From positions 1-25,758 of the IMG/VR virus record IMGVR_UViG_3300024344_000112: a stretch of 25,758 nt of DNA, one strand, 5' to 3'. The DNA comes from a virus. Shown one piece after another: positions 5,662-14,509 of this stretch (position 1 is the stretch's first letter; each line of letters begins with the position of its first letter). A model generated the notes under the pieces. The model had not been told where the DNA came from. It saw only the letters and a list, made by a program, of their open reading frames with translations, and made no database searches. Made by a program: the position numbers and the translations under genes.

Positions 5662-8262
5662 GTGGCAAAAGTAAACTTTGCATTTAGTAATTTTACAGCT
5701 GGTGAGCTGTCTCCACGATTGGGCGGCAGAACAGATCTGTCTAAATATTACAATGGATGCAATGTTTTGGAAAACTTCCTGGTACACCCGCATGGTGGTG
5801 CATCGAGAAGGCCAGGCACGCGATACGTTGCAGACTGCAAAAGTCATACAGCGCAATCGAGATTGGTTGCGTTTCAATTTAACGTAACCCAGGCATACGT
5901 CCTGGAGTTTTTTAATAACGGTTTTCGGATCTATAAAGATGGTGGTCAAGTTGTGGGGGGATCGCCCTCAGCTGCTATTGAGGTCACAACCACATATACA
6001 ACAGCCCAGCTCGATGCTCTCAAGTTCGCGCAGTCAGCTGATGTAATGTATGTGGTGCATCCAGATCACCCTGTACGCAAGATACAACGTACATCGCATA
6101 CTGCCTGGACGTTAACAGAAGTAAGCCTGGCGCGTGGCCCTTTCCTGGATGCCAACACTGGCACCACAACGATGACGGCCAATGGCCCAACGGGTTCAAG
6201 CATCACGATTACAGCGAGTTCAGTCTCAGGCGTAAATAACGGTGCTGGATTTACATCAGCTGTTGATGTTGGAAGATTGATCAAACTGCATCATGGCTAT
6301 GCCAAGATTACAGCTGTGACGAACACAACAGTATGTACGGCAACGGCCCAGGAAAACGATAATTTTATTGCAGAGCTGGAGCCAGCCTATACAGCTGCAA
6401 CGATAGCTTTTGTTGAGGGAGATCCCAGCTCGACAGGTTTAGAGCATAATGATCGGGTTACCGATAGTGCCAAGAAATTTGTTGAAGAAGGTTTCCAGGT
6501 GGGAATGACTGTTACGACTACGGGCGCATCCACATCAGCGAATAATGCGGATCGACTTTTAGTGGCAGTAACTGAAGATACAATGCTATTCGCGCCATCA
6601 GATGATGTTGTGACTGAGGCAGCGAGTGCAACGGTTACTATTGTTGGTAAACTTGTTGCTGACACCAATTGGAGATTGGGTGCATTTTACCCTGGTAATT
6701 ATCCAAGTGCAGTTGCCTTCTACGAGCAGCGATTTGTTTTGGCAGCGACAAATGGACAGCCGCAAACATTGTACTTTAGTGTTGGTGGCGATTTTGAGAA
6801 TTTTACAGGCGGTACACTCGCAGATAGTTCGCTGACATATACCATTGGATCTAACCAGGTAAATGTAATCCGATATTTAAGTAGTTCGAGATCGTTGCTG
6901 GTGGGAACCAGTGGTGGTGAATTTGCGGTCAGAGCATCTGGAACTGATGAGCCTTTGACACCTACAAACGCGCAGATCAAACAGCAATCTGCCTATGGCA
7001 GCGCAAATGTGCAGCCTGTCCAGGTAGGCAATGCAGTTTTGTTTTTGCATCGAGCTGCCAGAAAAGTTCGAGAGCTCACCTATAATTACGATAGTGATAG
7101 TTATGTTGCCCCAGATCTGACAATCCTCTCAGAGCATATTACTGAGGAAGGCATCTCAGAGATGGCCTATCAACAGGAACCAGACAATATCGTATGGTGC
7201 GTGCGAACTGATGGTGTTTTGATCGGCATGACCTATCGTAGAGAAGAGCAGGTCATAGCCTGGCACAAACATAAGATTGGCGGTGTATCGGGTAATTGCA
7301 CTGTAACAGTAACCGACTATGCAAATATTGTTGCTGGTACAAAATTAGTTCTAACAAAGTCGGATGGTACAGAAGTTATTTTTACATCGACTACGGGTAC
7401 ACCTGATACACTCGAATTTAAAACAGAAACAAATAACAATACAACGGCTGACAATATATACACGCAAATAAATGCCCATGCTGATTTTACTGTAGCGAAT
7501 CCCGCCGCTAACGTGGTGACAATTTACGAGACAACGCGAGCAGGTACAGGATTTCTATCAATCACAAGTACCGATGATATTCGCCTAGCTGTAACAAGTG
7601 AGAGCCATGCCTTGGTTGAATCGGTTGCATCGATACCAGGCACCAATGAAGATGAGGTTTGGCTAGTCGTTCAAAGGACGATCAACGGCGCGACAAAACG
7701 CTATATTGAATATATGAAGTCCTGGGAATTTGGTACTGATATTGAGGAAAGTTTTTTTGTTGATAGTGGCCTAACTTATTCGGGATCAGCTGCCACAAGT
7801 CTTAGTGGGCTGGCTCACCTAGAAACAGAGAATGTTAGTATATTAACAAATGGTGCTACCCATAATTCTAAGGTGGTTGCATCAGCTGCTGTGGCACTTG
7901 ATGTTTCGGCAACTAAAGCCCAGGTAGGATTGCCGTACAATTCTACGCTGCAAACCATGCGCCTCGAAGCTGGAGCAACAGATGGCACGGCCCAGGGAAA
8001 GGTCAAACGAATTGATGAAGCCACTGTGCGATTATTCAGAACAGTCAATGCAATGGTTGGCGGTGACTTAACAACATTAGATCGCATTAGTTTCAGATCA
8101 GCTGCTGATTCAATGGATGAGCCTGTGCCATTGTTTACTGGTGACAAATCTATTGAGATGCCAAGTGGTTTTGATCAGGATGGATACGTTGTGGTACAGC
8201 AGGATCTGCCGTTGCCGATGACGCTAATTTCGGTCATAGCCAGAGCTCAGACGTTTGATTAG
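5662..8262 (+). CDS. Tail tube protein B / nozzle protein (T7 gp12-like, enlarged)
   Basis: Protein of 866 residues from GTG 5662. The N-terminus (FTAGELSPRLGGRTDLSKYY, then NFLVHPHGGASRRPGTRYV) is the standard start of podovirus nozzle or tail-tube-B proteins, which form the distal tail channel. Conserved blocks continue (YPSAVAFYEQRFVLAAT, SRSLLVGTSGGEFAV, NAVLFLHRAARKVREL, GVLIGMTYRREEQVIAWHKH, ERTINGATKRYIEYM-like VVQRTINGATKRYIEYM). Between WHKHKIGG and ALVESVAS a separate beta-rich module of roughly 105 residues (about 544-650) interrupts this region. It has Thr-rich, TADNIYTQINAHADFTVA-type sequence also seen in other marine phage structural proteins. The last eight bases overlap the next gene. 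Confidence 0.85.
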   Translation: MAKVNFAFSNFTAGELSPRLGGRTDLSKYYNGCNVLENFLVHPHGGASRRPGTRYVADCKSHTAQSRLVAFQFNVTQAYVLEFFNNGFRIYKDGGQVVGGSPSAAIEVTTTYTTAQLDALKFAQSADVMYVVHPDHPVRKIQRTSHTAWTLTEVSLARGPFLDANTGTTTMTANGPTGSSITITASSVSGVNNGAGFTSAVDVGRLIKLHHGYAKITAVTNTTVCTATAQENDNFIAELEPAYTAATIAFVEGDPSSTGLEHNDRVTDSAKKFVEEGFQVGMTVTTTGASTSANNADRLLVAVTEDTMLFAPSDDVVTEAASATVTIVGKLVADTNWRLGAFYPGNYPSAVAFYEQRFVLAATNGQPQTLYFSVGGDFENFTGGTLADSSLTYTIGSNQVNVIRYLSSSRSLLVGTSGGEFAVRASGTDEPLTPTNAQIKQQSAYGSANVQPVQVGNAVLFLHRAARKVRELTYNYDSDSYVAPDLTILSEHITEEGISEMAYQQEPDNIVWCVRTDGVLIGMTYRREEQVIAWHKHKIGGVSGNCTVTVTDYANIVAGTKLVLTKSDGTEVIFTSTTGTPDTLEFKTETNNNTTADNIYTQINAHADFTVANPAANVVTIYETTRAGTGFLSITSTDDIRLAVTSESHALVESVASIPGTNEDEVWLVVQRTINGATKRYIEYMKSWEFGTDIEESFFVDSGLTYSGSAATSLSGLAHLETENVSILTNGATHNSKVVASAAVALDVSATKAQVGLPYNSTLQTMRLEAGATDGTAQGKVKRIDEATVRLFRTVNAMVGGDLTTLDRISFRSAADSMDEPVPLFTGDKSIEMPSGFDQDGYVVVQQDLPLPMTLISVIARAQTFD

Positions 8263-8695
8263 GTTGATTGATTTCAAGGCAGATCATGCTGAGGAACTTT
8301 TTACCAAGAATACCACCCTGGCAACCGCTGATGCCAAGTATACTTTGCGGCATTGGTTGGATCGTATGGAAAAGAAGGATCGTGCCTTCACGCTTATCGA
8401 CAATGGACATCTAGTTGTAGCGGGTGGAATATTCCCGATTTGGAATGGGATGGGCGAAGCCTGGCTAATCCCAAGCGACAATATACCGAAATATAAATTA
8501 AAGATTATTAGAACACTTAAAAATCACATAGACAAAATTACAGCGGAAGACGATCTGCACCGCCTCCAGGCAACGGTGCGGGATGATTTTGATATCGCTA
8601 AAAGGTTTATCGAATTTTTGGGTTTTGAGCGTGAGGGCACATTGAAAAATTACGGGCCCGATAAAACAGATCACATAATGTATTCGAGGACATAG
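8255..8695 (+). CDS. gp13-like protein with GNAT acetyltransferase fold
   Basis: Protein of 146 residues placed where T7-like phages encode gp13, between nozzle and gp14-like genes. The pattern, with an N-terminal region RLIDFKADHAEEL, central beta strands AFTLIDNGHLVVAGGIFPI, a helix (KLKIIRTLKNHIDKI) and C-terminal AKRFIEFLGFEREGTLKNYG, is that of the GNAT-like gp13 proteins of podoviruses. The GFEREGTLKNYG element is the usual last strand and helix of GNAT proteins. Whether it is catalytically active is unknown; in T7 gp13 is needed for virion morphogenesis. The start is TTG 8255, overlapping the previous gene by eight bases; TTG 8264 is an alternative start that removes the overlap. Confidence 0.7.
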   Translation: MIRLIDFKADHAEELFTKNTTLATADAKYTLRHWLDRMEKKDRAFTLIDNGHLVVAGGIFPIWNGMGEAWLIPSDNIPKYKLKIIRTLKNHIDKITAEDDLHRLQATVRDDFDIAKRFIEFLGFEREGTLKNYGPDKTDHIMYSRT

Positions 8696-8696
8696 A

Positions 8697-9152
8697 ATGA
8701 GCTCTTTACTAGGAATGGACGCGGCAAAAGGTGAAGCTGATGCCTATCGATTTAACGCTGCTGTTAAAAAACGTAACGCTGAAGGTTTTGAACGCGAGAA
8801 AGAATGGCAGCAGATTATTGCGGGGATCGAAAAACAAGATTTCTTCAATGACGCGCGTAAATTCAATGCCCAGGTTGGTGCAGTCCAACGTGCGAATGGC
8901 TGGGTTAATTCTGGGACGGCACTCGATGTCTATTTGGAATCCATTAAAGAACAGGAATTAAGCGCATCAAGAATGGATACCGCGTCTATTGCAAAAGAAA
9001 GACAACTTAATGAGCAAAGTATCAATGCCAGGATGGGTGCAGAGCTCGATCAGATCTATGCAAGGAATGCAATAACAGCTGGTAAATATCGCGCGGGCAC
9101 AACAATGGCGAACTGGGGATTTAAAGTCGGTTCCTTGATGATGGGTGCATAA
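8697..9152 (+). CDS. Internal virion protein (T7 gp14-like)
   Basis: Protein of 151 residues starting at ATG 8697, one base after the previous stop. It is largely helical and charged (AYRFNAAVKKRNAEGFEREK, then ARKFNAQVGAVQRANGWVN), contains SGTALDVYLESIKEQELSA and ends in a hydrophobic MANWGFKVGSLMMGA. This organisation, with an N-terminal helical rod, a 'V.SGTA..V' block and a small apolar C-terminus, matches the gp14-type core proteins that leave the virion first and form the outer-membrane channel during DNA entry. The order gp13-like, gp14-like, gp15-like supports the call. The next gene starts directly at its stop codon. Confidence 0.75.
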   Translation: MSSLLGMDAAKGEADAYRFNAAVKKRNAEGFEREKEWQQIIAGIEKQDFFNDARKFNAQVGAVQRANGWVNSGTALDVYLESIKEQELSASRMDTASIAKERQLNEQSINARMGAELDQIYARNAITAGKYRAGTTMANWGFKVGSLMMGA

Positions 9153-11165
9153 ATGAAAGTTCCGATTTATCAAAACCAAGTATCGTTGCCAAAGACCAGT
9201 GGTGTGGGGCAACTATCGGTGCAAGCCAATCCACAGGCAATGAGTGCGGGCTCTCGCGCCCAGGCAAAATTTGGGCAGACGTTAGTTGCAGGTGGCATTA
9301 ACTGGTTTGAAGATTTTGTAAAACTTGATCAAGCACAAGATCAAGCAACTGAAACAAGTAAATTTGATAAATTTATCAGTCAGGCAACAACAGCTAATTT
9401 ACAAACACATCCTAGCGATTGGAAAAATAAAAAGAAACTTGACGCAAAGGGGAACCCTACACGTTATAATTATTTTGAATGGAGCGAAGTAATTAGAAAA
9501 AGTTTGGAGCTAAACGCAAAAGCGGCTTTAAGCAAGATCAAAAGTAAAGCTGTGCGAACCAGAATGGCACCTGTTTTTGCACAACGAATAAATAGCGCAC
9601 TCGTTACTATAAATGCAACGAACCGTGGGAAGTATGTAGATTTCTCAAAGAATGTCCTCAAGACAACTATGGGCGAAGAGCAAAAACGAATCGCAGAAAT
9701 GGCACCAGGCCCAGATAAAGAACAGGCCATCACTGATGCGCTTGGTACTTTTCGTCTTTTTAAATCAAAAAGGCCATTGATGGGGGATGCTTATTTTGGA
9801 GGCCAAGAACGTGATTTTTTAAGCACCATCGGCGCGTTGGGAATATCCTCAATGATGGATGGCATTGAAACGGCAGCTGACACAAAAATGTTAATAAGAA
9901 AACTTGATCAACCTAAAAAGGGCGATGATACTTTTGCCGATGTACAGCGTATTGACGCGGAAACAAAGCAAAAGTTTATTGATCGGTTGTCACGCCTAAG
10001 AACGTCATTAACAAATAAAGAAGCTAAAGAAACTGTTACTAAAATCCAACGTGATAAGGTTATAAAAACGAAATTGCGTGATGACACTGCTGATAGTTAC
10101 ACACAAAAAATCACCGCTATTCGAGACGCAGTTGCAAATAATCTTACTAAAGATAGCCCTGGTTGGCCTAAAGGAACAGACAATCGGCCATTGGTGATGC
10201 CGACTGTAAGTGAGATTGCTAGGAATAGAAATTTAGATCCAGAAGATAGTAAAAGAATCATAGAAGAAATAAATGGCGAAGATCAAATATTTAATCCAGC
10301 TGAGTTTCGATATTTACAGGATGAGATTGAGGAATCGGTTACCGATGACGATCTAAATAGAATTGAAGCAGATATCAAATCTAAGAAACGAAAAGGGTAT
10401 ATTGGGGGGAAGGCTTACGATCTTTTAAGAAGAGATATTACAGCTGCTAGGACAAAGAACCCAGAATTTTTAGATCGAAAACGGTATCGCACTTTACTTG
10501 CGGAAGCGATGAATAAAGCTAATGTAGATACATCCTCAAAAAATCCAAATGTAGGGATTGTAAATCGAAAAGGGCAACAAACTGTTAAAGCAAAATTTGG
10601 TGTTTTTGGCGTTGGGGCAATGAATTTTTTTGATGAGCAAATTGCTGAAGGCAAACAACCATCTGAAGCGTTTTGGACAACAGTTACAAAATTCCATCAA
10701 GATAAATTAACAATGATCAAAAGTACACTTACATCGATGGATAGTGTGTTTGCAAAAAGTGTTATTGAAGATCCTCAACAATTTTTAACTCCAGAAAATA
10801 TTAAATGGGCTAAAAAGTCCTTGCGTAACGCTCTTCTCAATAGTGGGGTTTTGACAAAAATTGAAGTAGATGCAGATCCAGATGAGCCGTTACCATCGCC
10901 AAGGGTAATGTCTGAAATGCAAAAAGATCGTGGCAGAGATAAATTACCATTGGCACAACGAATGACAATTCGCCGTTTATTTGATGAAGAACAAAAAATA
11001 AAGTTCTTAGAAGATTACGCAAACATACCTTTAGATGAACGTGGCTTACCCAATCAGATTCCAAAAGGTTCGATGAACACTTCTGCTGATAACACTAGTC
11101 TATTGGATGCGGCTACGGCTTGGGTAAAAGGAGTTTATAAAGCTGCAACGGAGGGGCCACAATGA
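9153..11165 (+). CDS. Internal virion protein (T7 gp15-like ejection protein)
   Basis: Protein of 670 residues beginning MKVPIYQNQVSLPKTSGVGQ, a common opening for gp15-type internal core proteins of marine podoviruses. It is rich in Lys, Asp and Asn, mostly helical and without membrane segments, as expected of a periplasm-spanning ejection-tube component. The early segment AGGINWFEDFVKLDQAQDQA is typical of the family; the rest (for example KFGVFGVGAMNFFDEQIAEG) gives no further domain that I recognise. Base composition is visibly more A-rich than in the head genes. It starts immediately after the gp14-like stop and overlaps the next gene by four bases (ATGA). Function follows mainly from order and start. 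Confidence 0.7.
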   Translation: MKVPIYQNQVSLPKTSGVGQLSVQANPQAMSAGSRAQAKFGQTLVAGGINWFEDFVKLDQAQDQATETSKFDKFISQATTANLQTHPSDWKNKKKLDAKGNPTRYNYFEWSEVIRKSLELNAKAALSKIKSKAVRTRMAPVFAQRINSALVTINATNRGKYVDFSKNVLKTTMGEEQKRIAEMAPGPDKEQAITDALGTFRLFKSKRPLMGDAYFGGQERDFLSTIGALGISSMMDGIETAADTKMLIRKLDQPKKGDDTFADVQRIDAETKQKFIDRLSRLRTSLTNKEAKETVTKIQRDKVIKTKLRDDTADSYTQKITAIRDAVANNLTKDSPGWPKGTDNRPLVMPTVSEIARNRNLDPEDSKRIIEEINGEDQIFNPAEFRYLQDEIEESVTDDDLNRIEADIKSKKRKGYIGGKAYDLLRRDITAARTKNPEFLDRKRYRTLLAEAMNKANVDTSSKNPNVGIVNRKGQQTVKAKFGVFGVGAMNFFDEQIAEGKQPSEAFWTTVTKFHQDKLTMIKSTLTSMDSVFAKSVIEDPQQFLTPENIKWAKKSLRNALLNSGVLTKIEVDADPDEPLPSPRVMSEMQKDRGRDKLPLAQRMTIRRLFDEEQKIKFLEDYANIPLDERGLPNQIPKGSMNTSADNTSLLDAATAWVKGVYKAATEGPQ

Positions 11166-14100
11166 CTGACCCGCTAACTCGATTAGCCGACAACCCTCTT
11201 GAATTTGCTGTAACAAAAGAACGCCATGCTGGTTACAAAAACTCAGAAGTTTATAAAGGTTTGGAAGAACAGGGTATCGATCCTATTTACGCCTGGTATC
11301 AAGATAAAGTACCAGCTGGTGAACATGACGATATAGATGCATTTGATGCATGGGCACCGCCGCCTGGCAGAAATCCAAATGCTCAAACACAAGAGAAAGG
11401 CACAATACCAGAAAGTGATCTGGTAAACCCAGAAACGTCATATGGTAAAGATATGCGGCAAGCTGGTGCGATAATGGTAAATTATCTTCGCAATAAAACG
11501 CCACAAAGACCTGTCGGGTTTGTGGGAAATTCTCCAACACCAGGCCAAGTTGCTAACATTGTTGATAGTGTGTCTACAACATCAGGTATTCCAACATCAG
11601 CATTGTCTAGTCTTGATAAGATGAGTGACAAAGATCATGGACAATTCATGCTCGAATTTTTAGGGCAGAATGAACACAACATGAGTTTTGGTGCTGGCGT
11701 GTGGCTCGATACAGATAATATGCCGCCAGAAGTTCTAGCCGCGCTTGCGGGCAGTATAGAACTTTATGATCAATTACCAACATTTAGCTGGAGCGGTTCG
11801 GGGCGTTTGGTCAAAGGTGTGTTGGGTGATCTTTCAACGTATGTAGGCTTATCAAGTTTAGCTTTTGTAAAAAATCTGTTGGCAGGTGGATCAAAGCAAA
11901 TCGGTAAAGGGTTCCTGCGTGACCGAATTTTGAAGAAGCTATATGGATCTGCTTTTGTTGGCGTTGAAGGTTCTGGCTACGCAGCCATGATGGATCTGTT
12001 TAAGCAAAAAGCTGAAGCTGGAAACAAGCCTTTTGTCTATAATAAAGAACGCGGTGCACTAGCTGCGGGGATGGGTTTTGCAGCTGGTGGAGCTCTCACA
12101 GCTGCTATGGTTAATCCTGATTTGATTGCCAAAGGTGTGAAGCTAGTAGGTAAGAAGGCTATTAATATTGCTGATAGTTTTATTGGTAATGGCACTGCCC
12201 TCAGAATGTTTGCTGGCCCAATGTCTGAAACAGCTGACAAGGCAATGTTAAGCCAGGCAAAAAAAATGGAGGGTGCTGGATCAGATCGTAATGCTATTTG
12301 GGAAGAGACAGGCTGGTTTAGAGATAAGGATAAAAAATGGAAATACGAAATCTCTGATAGAGATGCTGAGTTTGATTTTCAAGAATTAAAAGGCACACAA
12401 AATGTTGAGCTCAATAAAGCTCTAAATCACAAAGAGCTATTTAAGGCTTACCCTTGGTTGGAAAATACGCCAATTGGAAAAAAGTTTATGGGTAGTACAT
12501 TAGGAACTTTTAATCGTGATAATAAAAATATTTCTGTTTCTCCTGTTTCAGATGATCCGCTGTCTACAGTCCTTCACGAAATTCAACACGCAATACAAGA
12601 GCATGAAGGATTTGCTAAAGGGGCAAGTCCAACGAAGTTTTATTTAAGTGATTCAGCAAGAGAACTTACAGAAGACGAATTAGATATTATGAAAGCTTGG
12701 CGTTCCTGGGCAGAGTTAAAAAATGGCAACCCCAGCGCATCGTATGAAAAATGGGAAATGGATTACAAAGAAAGTGGCGGCTCAGTTCCTTTTGACCTTT
12801 CCAAACTTCCTACCCATCAAGAGCAAATAGATGATCTAATTGAGGGAGAACGTGTTTATTCGGGTGTTTTAGAAAGAGCAGACTATCCTGATATAGCTTA
12901 CCATTTAACGCCAGGTGAAGTTGAGGCTAGGAATGTTCAAGCACGCAAAAATATGAAGCCTCTATCAAGGGCTGAAGTGCCGCCCTGGGAAACAATCGAT
13001 GTTAATGAGAGCGATATTTTACCAACTAAAACTGACTCCTGGGCTACAATTAACACTCCTCTATCTACTGGGCCAAGAGTGGAACACGCAATACCAACTG
13101 AGGCTGATAATCCAAACAGCATTATTAATATGGTTTATAATACTGATGATAGTGTTCCAATGGCCCCTATCAATGCGCCTCGAAAAAGATGGACAAAAGC
13201 TGTTTTGGGTAAGGTTATGGATCAACAGGCACGGCAAGCTGGTCGCGTTGTAAAAGAATACAATGATAAAAGCCTTGAGACTATTTCTAATACTATCGCT
13301 AATGAAGCAATCGCTGCTTTAAATCGAGAAGGCAATGCTAGTAATTGGTATAATTCAAAAATAAAAGAAATGAACGAGGTGCTGCAAGAAATACACCCTG
13401 AGCTTGTTCCTGGTTCGACTGATGAAGGTGCATTCAAAATAGCCTTGGCAATTACGAGTAACGGCTCAACTGTTGATAGTAATATGAGGGCAGCAGAACA
13501 CATATATCGGGTCTTCAAAAAGACAGGAAAATTCCCAACAGACCTAAAAAGCTTAACTAAAGATGTTGGAGGATTTGGAAAAGAGAGCCAAACACTTGTT
13601 TTGCAGATGCAACGTGCAAACAATATTATTGATGAAATGGGGCCAGACAAATTTATTGAATTTTTAAATACTAAATTTACAACTAAAGATCTTAACAAGA
13701 TGGGGTATAAACTTAGTGGCGAAGGTGCAAACTACGAGACTTTTGGGTCTGCTATCTTTGGGCCAAAAATTGGTGGTGGGTTTTATCAAAACCTAAGAGG
13801 TAACTTTGACCCCGTTACTTTTGATCGATGGTGGATGGCCAGCTGGGGAAGATGGACAGGTAATTCTTTAATTAAGACCCCGAAGGAAACACAGGCAAAA
13901 CGAATAGCGAAATTTAGAGAATTGTCTGGGTCAAAATCAAAGACAGACAAAGCATTAATTAATCAGGCCAACAAAATATTCAACGTGTATAAAAAAAATA
14001 ACTTTCAACCACGCACAGAATTAAACAAGGCAGCACAACGAGTGGCCGAAGGTGCACAGGACGTAATGAGAGAGCAACCAAATAACTCAAGTGAGCGTAA

Positions 14101-14302
14101 TTTTATGAGAGCAACAGTTGCAAAAGCACTAGAAAAAATGAGAGCAATGGGTTATGATATTACGCCAGCTGATCTGCAAGCAACCGTGTGGTATCCAGAA
14201 AAAGAATTGCATGGTAAATATAAAATTGGCAGCGGCAGAAGCGCACCAATGGATTATGCAACAGCTGCCTATAAATTGTTGGAGGAAATAAATGCAGAAT
14301 AA
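11162..14302 (+). CDS. Large ejection (polyvalent-type) protein with zincin HEIQH motif
   Basis: Protein of 1046 residues. Residues 1-200 are hydrophilic. About 215-345 contain Gly/Ala-rich apolar stretches (GALAAGMGFAAGGALTAAMV) that could insert in a membrane. About 390-600 form a module with LKGTQNVELNKALNH, then VLHEIQHAIQEHEGFAKG: HEIQH at residues 472-476 fits the HExxH zinc-protease signature and resembles the large polyvalent-protein-associated zincin-like domains. About 690-1046 hold another conserved phage module (ASNWYNSKIKEM, ALAITSNGSTVDSNMRAAE, FDPVTFDRWWMASWGRWTG) that resembles domains found in phage polyvalent proteins. Position after the gp15-like gene suggests the protein is packaged and injected with the DNA. 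Substrate and activity of the zincin part are unknown. Confidence 0.65.
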   Translation: MTDPLTRLADNPLEFAVTKERHAGYKNSEVYKGLEEQGIDPIYAWYQDKVPAGEHDDIDAFDAWAPPPGRNPNAQTQEKGTIPESDLVNPETSYGKDMRQAGAIMVNYLRNKTPQRPVGFVGNSPTPGQVANIVDSVSTTSGIPTSALSSLDKMSDKDHGQFMLEFLGQNEHNMSFGAGVWLDTDNMPPEVLAALAGSIELYDQLPTFSWSGSGRLVKGVLGDLSTYVGLSSLAFVKNLLAGGSKQIGKGFLRDRILKKLYGSAFVGVEGSGYAAMMDLFKQKAEAGNKPFVYNKERGALAAGMGFAAGGALTAAMVNPDLIAKGVKLVGKKAINIADSFIGNGTALRMFAGPMSETADKAMLSQAKKMEGAGSDRNAIWEETGWFRDKDKKWKYEISDRDAEFDFQELKGTQNVELNKALNHKELFKAYPWLENTPIGKKFMGSTLGTFNRDNKNISVSPVSDDPLSTVLHEIQHAIQEHEGFAKGASPTKFYLSDSARELTEDELDIMKAWRSWAELKNGNPSASYEKWEMDYKESGGSVPFDLSKLPTHQEQIDDLIEGERVYSGVLERADYPDIAYHLTPGEVEARNVQARKNMKPLSRAEVPPWETIDVNESDILPTKTDSWATINTPLSTGPRVEHAIPTEADNPNSIINMVYNTDDSVPMAPINAPRKRWTKAVLGKVMDQQARQAGRVVKEYNDKSLETISNTIANEAIAALNREGNASNWYNSKIKEMNEVLQEIHPELVPGSTDEGAFKIALAITSNGSTVDSNMRAAEHIYRVFKKTGKFPTDLKSLTKDVGGFGKESQTLVLQMQRANNIIDEMGPDKFIEFLNTKFTTKDLNKMGYKLSGEGANYETFGSAIFGPKIGGGFYQNLRGNFDPVTFDRWWMASWGRWTGNSLIKTPKETQAKRIAKFRELSGSKSKTDKALINQANKIFNVYKKNNFQPRTELNKAAQRVAEGAQDVMREQPNNSSERNFMRATVAKALEKMRAMGYDITPADLQATVWYPEKELHGKYKIGSGRSAPMDYATAAYKLLEEINAE

Positions 14303-14447
14303 AGAGGAAGATAATAACTTAGATCACATACATGATCCACAAGACCCGCAAGAAATTACACTTGCTGATATGACACCAGAACAAGCAAAAGAGTTCGGTC
14401 GAAAAGCTTTAGCGGTAATGCAAGCGCGAGAGTCTAAACCTGCCTGA
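14292..14447 (+). CDS. Small acidic hypothetical protein (51 residues)
   Basis: Short frame starting at ATG 14292 behind GGAGG (14281-14285), overlapping the end of the large ejection protein by 11 bases. The sequence is acidic and polar (MQNKEEDNNLDHIHDPQDPQ), followed by a helix ADMTPEQAKEFGRKALAVMQ. I do not recognise a family. The good ribosome-binding site, coupling to the upstream gene and a terminator 26 bases after its stop support it as a real last gene of this transcript segment. It might be a chaperone or a minor virion component, but nothing in the sequence decides that. Confidence 0.6.
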   Translation: MQNKEEDNNLDHIHDPQDPQEITLADMTPEQAKEFGRKALAVMQARESKPA

Positions 14448-14472
14448 CCGAAATTTTGAAACTAGTTATTAC

Positions 14473-14496
14473 AACCCGCCAATCGGCGGGTTTTTT
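14473..14496 (+). terminator. Rho-independent terminator in the late operon
   Basis: Perfect 8-bp stem AACCCGCC / GGCGGGTT with loop AATC, ending in six T residues (14491-14496). It follows the 51-residue gene and lies just before the 998-residue protein gene. The 16-base core CCCGCCAATCGGCGGG recurs as its exact reverse complement inside the endolysin gene. Confidence 0.85.
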
Positions 14497-14509
14497 ATTG
14501 GGAAATTAA

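Noticed and set aside
13222-13698. 158-residue reverse-strand reading frame inside the large ejection protein gene
   Set aside because: It is antisense to a conserved module of the forward protein, with no start signals of its own.
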